Positions 14,746 to 20,978 of a stretch of 35,796 bases of DNA are shown in pieces. Origin of the DNA: Streptosporangium nondiastaticum. Lineage in GTDB: Bacteria; Actinomycetota; Actinomycetes; Streptomycetales; Streptomycetaceae. Within the stretch, counting starts at the first letter, position 1. The number at the start of each line of letters is the position of its first letter. The translations under genes were made by a program, and so were the position numbers. Under the pieces are notes generated by a model that ran no database searches, had not been told where the DNA came from, and was given only the letters and a program-made list of their open reading frames with translations. The DNA lies in assembly GCF_003011965.1 (NCBI RefSeq), contig NZ_PXWG01000064.1, positions 1 to 35,796 on the forward strand, in the 5' to 3' direction.

Positions 14746-15788
14746 GCGCGCGGCTCTGTGACGCCCTCGGCATCGATGTCCCGCTGCTGCAGGCGGGCAT
14801 GGGCGGTGTGGCGGGGCCCGAGCTGGCGGGAGCCGTGTCGGAAGCCGGGGCAGGAGGCTGTCTGGCGCTGTACAAGGAACGGCCCGAGCACATCCCGGCG
14901 CTCGTCGAAGCCGTACGGCGGCGCACCGGCAGGGCGTTCGGCATCAACATCATTCCGGAGGTCGTCGGCGACGCCCGGGCCGAGGAGCAGCTCAGTGCCG
15001 CCCTCGGTGCCCTGCCGGACCACGCTTTCCTCACCTTCTTCGGCCTTCCCGGGCCGCGCTGCACGGCACTGCTGCGACGCGTGCGACGCGTGCGGCGCAC
15101 CGCGGGCCGCGCGGTGGTCGTGCAGGTGGGCAGCGTGGCCGACGCCGGCCGGGCGGCCGATCAGGGCGCCGACGTCGTCGTCCTGCAGAACAGAAGGGCG
15201 GGAGGCCACCTGCTCGGTGACCGGGAGGCGGACGACCTGCTGGAGGGGGTCCGCCACGCCCGCCCGGGCCTTCCGCTCGTCACGGCGGGCGGCATCGGCG
15301 ACGGGCGGGACCTCGCCGCGGCCGGGCGGCGGGGCGCCGACGGGGCCCTGTGCGGCACGCTGTTCGTGCCGGCCGCCGAGTCCGACGCGCACCCGGTGTT
15401 CAAGGAACGGGTGCTGCGCGCCTGCTCCGCCGAGACCGTCGTCACCGGTCTCTACCGCGTCGGGTGGCCCGGCCGGCGCCACCGCGTGCTGCGCACTTCC
15501 GTGACCGAGGCGGGTCCCGGCCTGCCGGAGGCCTTCATCTCCACGACGGAACACCATGGCCGCCGCCACCCCGTACCGCGCTACAGCGCCGCCACTCCCA
15601 CGCGGCACTGCACCGGGCGCGTCGAGGAGATGGCCATGTACTGCGGGGAGTCCGTGGACCGCGTGCGCAGCGGTGCCACGGCGGCGTCCATCGTCGCGGA
15701 ATTCCGCCGCCGGTACGACCAGTACGACCAGTACGACGGCCGCGATGAACGCGACGAACGTAAGCCGTACGACCAGCCCCGACCGTAA
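14742..15788 (+). CDS. Nitronate monooxygenase-like FMN enzyme
   Basis: A 348-residue TIM-barrel flavoprotein of the NMO/2-nitropropane dioxygenase family. Seen: the N-terminal PLLQAGMGGVAGPELAGAV, VVVQVGSVADAGRAADQGAD, then LQNRRAGGH with the family's catalytic His, then LVTAGGIGDGRD (phosphate binding) and GADGALCGTLF. The usual QGxEAGGH is altered to QNRRAGGH, so activity may differ. Classical members convert nitronates to carbonyl compounds and nitrite. Beside an N-oxygenase, it could recycle or detoxify a nitro intermediate, or act as a pathway flavoenzyme (inferred). The start overlaps the ligase stop (ATGA), implying translational coupling. The C-terminus is a repetitive YDQYDQYDGRDERDER tail. 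Confidence 0.85.
   Translation: MSARLCDALGIDVPLLQAGMGGVAGPELAGAVSEAGAGGCLALYKERPEHIPALVEAVRRRTGRAFGINIIPEVVGDARAEEQLSAALGALPDHAFLTFFGLPGPRCTALLRRVRRVRRTAGRAVVVQVGSVADAGRAADQGADVVVLQNRRAGGHLLGDREADDLLEGVRHARPGLPLVTAGGIGDGRDLAAAGRRGADGALCGTLFVPAAESDAHPVFKERVLRACSAETVVTGLYRVGWPGRRHRVLRTSVTEAGPGLPEAFISTTEHHGRRHPVPRYSAATPTRHCTGRVEEMAMYCGESVDRVRSGATAASIVAEFRRRYDQYDQYDGRDERDERKPYDQPRP
15713..15748 (+). repeat. 9-bp tandem repeats at the 3' end of the NMO gene
   Basis: GTACGACCA occurs twice in tandem, then GTACGACGG, then degenerate units. It encodes the YDQ-rich tail. The same unit recurs once at about 15767-15776. Confidence 0.75.
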
Positions 15789-15808
15789 GGACCGCGAAGG
15801 GAGCCCGG

Positions 15809-16840
15809 ATGGATTTCGGTGCCGCTCACGTCACCCAGATGGCCCTGGGCGCCTGGCAGGCGCAGGTGCTCTACACCCTGTCCGAACTCGACGTCTTCGA
15901 ACTCCTCAGTGAGAAACCGCTGTCCGCGCAGGAGGTGGCCAGGCGCACCGGCGCCCACCCGCTCGCCGCCGAGGGACTGCTGAACGCCGGTGTCGCCCTC
16001 AAGCTCCTCACCAGGGACGGGGACGCGTACGCCGACACGGATCTCGCCCTGCGGCTGCTGTGCGAGGACTCCCCGGAGAGCCTGGCCCGCTGGGTGCGCG
16101 TCATGGGCCGCTGGTCCCGGCCCTGGAACGGCCTCACCGAGGTCGTCCGCACCGGGCGGCCGGCCGAAGAGCGCGAGGCCCGGCTGTGGCAGGACCCGCG
16201 CTACACGGCCGACTTCGTGCTCGGCATGCACGAGTACGCCCGCAGGATCGCGGACGAGGTGGCGGACCACGCCGACCTGCCTCCGGGGGCGCGGGTCACC
16301 GACGTCGGCGGCGGTGCCGGCACGTACGCCATCGCCCTGTGCCGCCGTCATCCGGACGTCTCCGTGCGGATCCTGGAGCTGGCGAGCGTCCTCCCGCTCG
16401 CCGAGCGCACCGTCGCCGAGGCGGGGCTGGCCGACCGGATCGACGTGACCGCCGGCGACTATCTGACCGATCCCTTCGGCACGGACGTCTCCGCCGTCGT
16501 GCTGTCCAACATCCTGCACCAGGAGAGCCGCGAGGCGGGCGAGTCCATCGTCCGGCGCGCGCACCGGGCCCTGCGCCCGGGCGGCAAGCTCGTCGTGAAC
16601 GGCTACTTCCTCGACGAGTCCCGCACCCGGCCGCTGTTCACCACGCTGCACAACCTGTCCGCGTTCACCCTGTGGGGCGGAGGGCGCAGTTACACCGTCG
16701 GCGAGGCCGCCGCGCTGCTGCGGAGCGCGGGCTTCACCGAACCCGTCGTTCACCAGGTGGCCCAGGGGGCGTCGACGGTGCTCGTCGCGGAGAAGGCGGA
16801 GGGCCCGGAAGACCAACACCCCGCTGACCGAAGGGAGTAG
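15809..16840 (+). CDS. SAM-dependent O-methyltransferase (plant-type/AcrIII OMT fold)
   Basis: A 343-residue methyltransferase. Seen: an N-terminal winged-helix dimerisation domain (about 10-90, SAQEVARRTGAHPLAAEGLL), SAM motif I DVGGGAGTYA (165-174), an acidic residue closing the SAM pocket (Glu190, RILELA), the later acidic motif AGDYLTDPFG, and the NILHQ His237 corresponding to the usual catalytic base. These proteins usually methylate hydroxyl oxygens of natural products. AAGGGAG lies just before ATG 15809, 20 bases after the NMO stop. In this cluster the acceptor could be an N-hydroxy, oxime or nitronate oxygen (inferred). Confidence 0.88.
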   Translation: MDFGAAHVTQMALGAWQAQVLYTLSELDVFELLSEKPLSAQEVARRTGAHPLAAEGLLNAGVALKLLTRDGDAYADTDLALRLLCEDSPESLARWVRVMGRWSRPWNGLTEVVRTGRPAEEREARLWQDPRYTADFVLGMHEYARRIADEVADHADLPPGARVTDVGGGAGTYAIALCRRHPDVSVRILELASVLPLAERTVAEAGLADRIDVTAGDYLTDPFGTDVSAVVLSNILHQESREAGESIVRRAHRALRPGGKLVVNGYFLDESRTRPLFTTLHNLSAFTLWGGGRSYTVGEAAALLRSAGFTEPVVHQVAQGASTVLVAEKAEGPEDQHPADRRE

Positions 16841-16845
16841 AGTGC

Positions 16846-17103
16846 ATGGCACACCCAATGGACTCCATCCGTGCGTGGCTCGCCGAGAAGAACCCCGGCG
16901 TGGGCGAGATCCCGCCCGACGCCGATCTGATCGAGAACCGGCTGATCGACTCTCTCGGCTTCATGGAGTTCATCATGCTCCTCGAATCCGTGACCGGACG
17001 GGACCTCGCGGTGGAGACGATGGAGCTGAGCCAGTTCCGCACGCTCGCAGCGATCGAGAAGAACTTCCTGCCGGGCACGCCGGACGGGCCGGACGCGTCC
17101 TGA
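16846..17103 (+). CDS. Free-standing acyl carrier protein
   Basis: An 85-residue protein with the carrier-protein four-helix pattern and the phosphopantetheine site Ser36 in LIDSLGFMEFI. The region before it (PDADLIENRLIDSL) matches ACP-like proteins of small-molecule pathways rather than fatty-acid ACP (which has LGADSLD). AAGGGAG lies 8 bases before ATG 16846, overlapping the end of the methyltransferase gene. It is the natural partner of the amino acid:carrier-protein ligase and could hold the amino acid during N-oxidation (inferred). No phosphopantetheinyl transferase is in the window. Confidence 0.9.
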   Translation: MAHPMDSIRAWLAEKNPGVGEIPPDADLIENRLIDSLGFMEFIMLLESVTGRDLAVETMELSQFRTLAAIEKNFLPGTPDGPDAS

Positions 17104-17160
17104 CCGTGCCGGTGCCGGTGCCGGTGCCGGTGCCGGTGCCAACGCCAGTGCCCGTGCCCG
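17104..17160 (+). repeat. Hexamer GTGCCG tandem repeat
   Basis: About six near-perfect GTGCCG units (17106-17140) are followed by degenerate units to about 17160. They fill the 90-bp gap between the ACP and the MFS gene. Confidence 0.85.
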
Positions 17161-17193
17161 ACCCCGGACCTGCGGGTCCGCGAGGAGCCGCCC

Positions 17194-18420
17194 GTGTCCG
17201 CCCCCACCCCCGCCGAAGAGGCGCAACAGGCCCGGCAGGCGCAACGGGCCCCGGTCGTACGCCTGTGGCTGGCCGCCTTCTGCGGCTACCTCTCCCTGGG
17301 TTCGACCCTGCAGACCTTGCCGTCCTTCACCGAGGACCGGTTCCACGCCGCTCCCTGGACGGTGGCCGCCGTCGTGGGCGTCGCCTCGCTCGCCGCCGCC
17401 GTCTGCCGGCCCTTCGCCGGGCGGGCCGTGGACGCCGGGCAGCCCCGCCGGACCGTCGTGCTCGGCGCGGTCTTCGGCGCGCTCGGCGGGCTCGGGCACC
17501 TGTGGGCGCCCGGTCTTTCCGTCCTGGTGGCGGCGCGGCTCCTGCTCGGGGCGGGCGAAGGGACCCTGTTCACGTCGGCCATCTCCTGGGTGATGCGCGG
17601 CAGCGCGGACAGCCGCAGGGCGCGGGTGGCCGGCTGGTTCGGGCTGTCCATGTGGGGCGGCCTGTCGGCCGGGCCCGTCCTGGCCGGGCTGCTGCACGCC
17701 TGGCGCGGCGACTCCGCCGTCTGGGCCGCCGTCACGCTCCTGCCGCTCGCCGGCATGGCCCTGGCGATCTCCACGCGCAACCCGGCGGCCCCGCCGCCCA
17801 CCGCGCCCGGCCCCGGCGCGCTCCTCCCGCGCGGCTCCCGGCTCCCCGGCCTCGCCTACCTGCTCACCAGCTACGGGTACGGCGCGATCAGCACCGTCCT
17901 GCTCCTGTACCTCCGGCACGAGGACATCGGCGGCGGCCGGGCCGCGCTCGCGGTCTTCGCCGTCGCCTTCCTGATCACCCGGGCCGTCGGCAGCCCCATG
18001 GTCGACCGGCTCGGCGGCGTCCCGGCCTTCGTCGTGGCCGCGGCCGTCGAAGCCTGCGGACTGCTGGTCCTGGCCTGCTGGGCCGACGAGACCGGTGCCC
18101 TGCTCGGCACGGCGGTCACGGGCGCGGGTGTCGCCCTGCTCTATCCGGCCATGATCGCCGTCATCGTCGGCCGGTCCCCGCGAGGGCAGCAGGGCGCGGC
18201 GGTCGGCGTCATGATCTCCTTCTGGGATCTGGGGATCATGGTGTCCGGGTTCATCAGCGGGGCGGTCGCGGGGGCGCTCGGCTACGCGTGGTCCTTCGTG
18301 CTGTCGGCGGGGCTGTCGGTGGCCGGGGCGGCGATCACGGTGTGCTTCCTGCGGGCGCGGCGGGGCGCGCCGGAGCACGGGGTCGCCGCACGGGACACGG
18401 AGCGGAGCGCGCCGCGGTGA
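17194..18420 (+). CDS. 12-TM MFS transporter, likely product exporter
   Basis: A 408-residue membrane protein with about twelve hydrophobic segments in two halves joined by a polar loop near residues 190-215 (ISTRNPAAPPPTAPGPG). A motif-A-like loop RPFAGRAVDAGQPRRTVV follows TM2. The GTG at 17194 is preceded by GAGGAG at about 8 bases. As the last gene of the N-oxygenase cluster it probably exports the product or gives self-protection; this is inferred from position. Its stop codon lies inside the first unit of a 15-bp repeat array. Confidence 0.87.
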   Translation: MSAPTPAEEAQQARQAQRAPVVRLWLAAFCGYLSLGSTLQTLPSFTEDRFHAAPWTVAAVVGVASLAAAVCRPFAGRAVDAGQPRRTVVLGAVFGALGGLGHLWAPGLSVLVAARLLLGAGEGTLFTSAISWVMRGSADSRRARVAGWFGLSMWGGLSAGPVLAGLLHAWRGDSAVWAAVTLLPLAGMALAISTRNPAAPPPTAPGPGALLPRGSRLPGLAYLLTSYGYGAISTVLLLYLRHEDIGGGRAALAVFAVAFLITRAVGSPMVDRLGGVPAFVVAAAVEACGLLVLACWADETGALLGTAVTGAGVALLYPAMIAVIVGRSPRGQQGAAVGVMISFWDLGIMVSGFISGAVAGALGYAWSFVLSAGLSVAGAAITVCFLRARRGAPEHGVAARDTERSAPR

Positions 18421-18521
18421 CATCCGCCGCAGTGACACGTGCCGCAGTGACACGTGCCGCAGTGACACGTGCCGCAGTGACACGTGCCGCAGTGACACGT
18501 GCCGCAGTGACATCCGCCGCG
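18417..18521. repeat. Seven-unit 15-bp tandem array in a convergent gap
   Basis: Five identical central units GTGACACGTGCCGCA (18432-18506) are flanked on each side by one variant GTGACATCCGCCGC(A/G), giving a symmetric block. Each central unit contains the palindrome CACGTG. The array overlaps the MFS stop codon and ends 20 bases before the stop of the convergent ABC gene. Confidence 0.95.
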
Positions 18522-18541
18522 GACCGCGTCACGGCCGGCCG

Positions 18542-19357
18542 TCAGCCCCTCGCCGAGGTGGCCACCCAGCGGTGCCCCTGGCGGACCACCGTGATGGGGC
18601 GGCCGAAACACCGCGTCAGCGCGGCGCTGTCGAGCACGTCGCCCACCGCACCGGCCGCCATGACACTCCCGTCACGCAGCAGCAGCGCGTGATCCACGGC
18701 AGGCGGCAGCTCCTCCACGTGATGGGTGACGGTCACCGTCGCCAGGTGCGGCTGCCGCTCCGCCAGCGTGTGCAGCGCCTCCACCAGATCCTCCCGGGAG
18801 GGCAGGTCCAGCGCGTTGAACGGCTCGTCCAGCAGCAGCAGCGACGGCCGGGTGATCAGCGCCCGGGCGATCCGGATACGGGCCTTCTCGCCCTCCGAAC
18901 ACACCCCCACCTCGCGGTCCGCCAGCCCCGCGCAGCCCAGCTCGTCCAGCAGCTCACCCGCGCGTGCGCGGTCGGCGTCCTCGTACATCTTCCACAGCGG
19001 CTGTGCGGTGCCGCTCAGGCCTGTCAGTACGGCGGTGCGCGCGGTCAGCGACTCCGGCAGGCGGTGGCCGGACGCCACCGAGCCCACCACGGCCCGCAGC
19101 TCGCGCACGTCGACGCGCCCCACGCGGCGGCCGAGCACGTCCACCGTGCCCTCCGTGGGAAAGCCGAGGCCACTGGCGAGCCGCAGGGCCGAGGTCTTCC
19201 CCGCGCCGTTCGGGCCGAGCACGGCCCAGTGCTCGCCCGCCCGTACGGTCCAGCTCACGTCGTGCAGCACGAGGTGCCCGGCGGGTGGCCTGCGCACGCT
19301 CACCCTGTCGAACCGCAGTACCGCTTCCCCGGTCGTCTCCGGCGCCGCGCCGCCCAT
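18542..19357 (-). CDS. ABC transporter ATP-binding protein (first of a tandem pair)
   Basis: A 271-residue stand-alone nucleotide-binding subunit. Seen: Walker A LGPNGAGKTSALR, a degenerate signature CSEGEKARIRIARAL in place of LSGGQ, Walker B LLLLDEPFNALDL and switch His in VTVTHHVEEL. The C-terminus LTRCFGRPITVVRQGHRW is shared with the next gene, so the two arose by duplication. ATG 19357 is chosen because GGAGG lies just before it; the frame is open far upstream, but that part runs over the neighbour. No permease or binding protein is nearby. It resembles YlmA/ModF-like ATPases (family placement from memory), and its transport partner is unknown. Confidence 0.85.
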   Translation of the reverse strand: MGGAAPETTGEAVLRFDRVSVRRPPAGHLVLHDVSWTVRAGEHWAVLGPNGAGKTSALRLASGLGFPTEGTVDVLGRRVGRVDVRELRAVVGSVASGHRLPESLTARTAVLTGLSGTAQPLWKMYEDADRARAGELLDELGCAGLADREVGVCSEGEKARIRIARALITRPSLLLLDEPFNALDLPSREDLVEALHTLAERQPHLATVTVTHHVEELPPAVDHALLLRDGSVMAAGAVGDVLDSAALTRCFGRPITVVRQGHRWVATSARG

Positions 19358-19428
19358 CGTCCTCCTCGCCCCGCTCTCTTCCCCATGGCCCGTACGGCCC
19401 GTCCCTGCGGCCCGCGGGGCCGCGCGCT

Positions 19429-20250
19429 TCACGGACGGGTCGTACGCGCGTGCCAGCGCGCACCGTTGCGGACCAGCTCGATCGGCCGTCCGAAGCACGC
19501 GGACAGCGCAGCGCTGCCGAGCGTCCCGGCCACCGGCCCCTGCGCCAGCGGACGACCGTCCCTGAGCAGCAGCACGTGGCTCACGCTCGACGGCAACTCC
19601 TCCAGATGGTGGCTCACCGTCACCGTGGCCAGCTCCGGCCGGGACCGGGCCAGGTCCTCCAGCGAGTCCACCAGATCCTCCCGGGCGGGGAGGTCGAGGC
19701 CCGAGAACGGCTCGTCCAGGAGCAGCAGCCGCGGCTCGGGCAGCAGGGCGCGCGCGATCCGGATGCGGGCCTGCTCGCCCTGCGAGCACTCCCCGAAACG
19801 GCGTCCGAGCAGGGCCTCGCAGCCGAGCTCCTTCAGCAGCGCGGTCGCGCGGTCGCGCGTCGCGTCGTCGTAGCGGTCCCACAAGGGCTGCACCGTGCCC
19901 GTGGCCCCGGTCAGGACCACGGTGTGCGCGGTGCAGTGCGGCGGTACGCGCTGCGCCGGGCTGACGTGGCCGACGAAGGCGCGCAGCTCCCTGACGTCGA
20001 CCGTGCCCAGCCGGTGTCCCAGCAGGTCCACCGTCCCGGTGGTCGGGAACATCACCGCCCCGGCGAGCCGCAGCAGCGTGGTCTTCCCCGCGCCGTTGGG
20101 CCCGAGCAGCGCCCAGTGCTCGCCGGCCCGCACGGTCCAGGACAGCGTGGCCAGGGGCTCCGCGCCGGTGGAGCGCCGGGAGACCGAGACGTCGCGGAGG
20201 CGGAGCACCGCCCCGGCGTCACCGCCCTGGGTTCCGCTACCTGTGGCCAC
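19429..20250 (-). CDS. ABC transporter ATP-binding protein (second of a tandem pair)
   Basis: A 273-residue paralogue of the downstream neighbour. Seen: Walker A LGPNGAGKTTLLR, altered signature CSQGEQARIRIARAL, Walker B LLLLDEPFSGLDL, switch His in VTVSHHLEEL, and the same C-terminal LSACFGRPIELVRNGARW. The GTG start at 20250 has AAGGGAAG about 9 bases upstream and sits inside a perfect 16-bp palindrome. The 71-base gap to the next ATPase suggests one transcript. The two could form a heterodimer like the fused halves of ModF-type proteins (inferred). Confidence 0.85.
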   Translation of the reverse strand: MATGSGTQGGDAGAVLRLRDVSVSRRSTGAEPLATLSWTVRAGEHWALLGPNGAGKTTLLRLAGAVMFPTTGTVDLLGHRLGTVDVRELRAFVGHVSPAQRVPPHCTAHTVVLTGATGTVQPLWDRYDDATRDRATALLKELGCEALLGRRFGECSQGEQARIRIARALLPEPRLLLLDEPFSGLDLPAREDLVDSLEDLARSRPELATVTVSHHLEELPSSVSHVLLLRDGRPLAQGPVAGTLGSAALSACFGRPIELVRNGARWHARTTRP

Positions 20251-20254
20251 AGGT
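20239..20254. promoter_or_regulatory. 16-bp palindrome covering the start codon of the ABC gene
   Basis: ACCTGTGGCCACAGGT is a perfect palindrome that includes the GTG start. It could be an operator that blocks early transcription, or an mRNA hairpin over the start codon. It is adjacent to, but does not cover, the ribosome site. Confidence 0.4.
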
Positions 20255-20377
20255 TAACTTCCCTTCCGTGCGGGCTCGTTGCGGGGAAACGCCTGCGGCG
20301 AGCCTAATGCCGGAACCGGTCCGCACACGACGACGTGCGTGCGTGATGTGGCTGACGCGCGGCGCCTCCGCGGTGGC

Positions 20378-20875
20378 TCACACGCGCGGGAAGCGGGCCT
20401 GCAGGTCCCAGATGACGGGGTTGTCGGCGAGGCCCTCGTGCATGTCGCACAGGTCGGCGATCAGGTCGTGCAGGAAGTCGCGGGCCTCGCGGCGCAGGGC
20501 GCGGTGGTCGAAGGTGAGCGCGGGCTCGTCGGCCGGCATCCAGTCGGCGGAGACCTCCACCCAGCCGAAGCGCCGCTCGAAGAGCATGCAGTCCGTGGAC
20601 TCGGTGAAGTCGAGCTCGGCGAACTGCGTGGCCGCCGAGCGGTTGCCCCGCGGGTCGCGGTCGATCTGCTCCATGACGTCGCACAGCGCCCACGCGAAGT
20701 CGAGCACCGGCACCCATCCCCAGGCTGTGGACAGCTCGCGGTCCGCCTTCACGTCGGCGATGTAGACGTCCCCGCAGAACAGGTCGTGCCGCAGGGCCCG
20801 CACGTCGGCGGTGCGGTAGTCCGTCTGCGGCGGGTCGGGGAAGCGGCGCGAGAGCGAGTAGCCGAGGTCGATCAC
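20378..20875 (-). CDS. Conserved-looking hypothetical protein
   Basis: A 165-residue soluble, acidic protein without signal peptide or TM segment. It begins at GTG 20875 with GAGG nearby. The composition is normal for a real protein (aromatic-rich, e.g. WGWVPVLDFAWALCDVMEQI and RRFGWVEVSADWMP), and the opposite-strand frames are repetitive shadows. I do not recognise the family. A strong terminator upstream (20921-20963) separates it from the protease gene, so it is a transcription unit of its own. Confidence 0.75.
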   Translation of the reverse strand: MIDLGYSLSRRFPDPPQTDYRTADVRALRHDLFCGDVYIADVKADRELSTAWGWVPVLDFAWALCDVMEQIDRDPRGNRSAATQFAELDFTESTDCMLFERRFGWVEVSADWMPADEPALTFDHRALRREARDFLHDLIADLCDMHEGLADNPVIWDLQARFPRV

Positions 20876-20920
20876 GCCTCGATGGTGTCACGGCGGCGGG
20901 CCGGACACGTAAACGCGTAC

Positions 20921-20963
20921 GAGTCCGGGGTGCCCCGCGTCGGCGGCGGGGCACCCCGGACTC
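20921..20963 (-). terminator. Terminator of the M4 protease gene
   Basis: A perfect 18-bp stem, GAGTCCGGGGTGCCCCGC (20921-20938) with its complement at 20946-20963 and a 7-base loop, lies 15 bases past the protease stop. Confidence 0.9.
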
Positions 20964-20978
20964 ATGTGCGGTTGATCG

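Noticed and set aside
18417..18521. CRISPR array
   Set aside because: Units are directly abutting 15-mers without unique spacers, and no cas genes are present.
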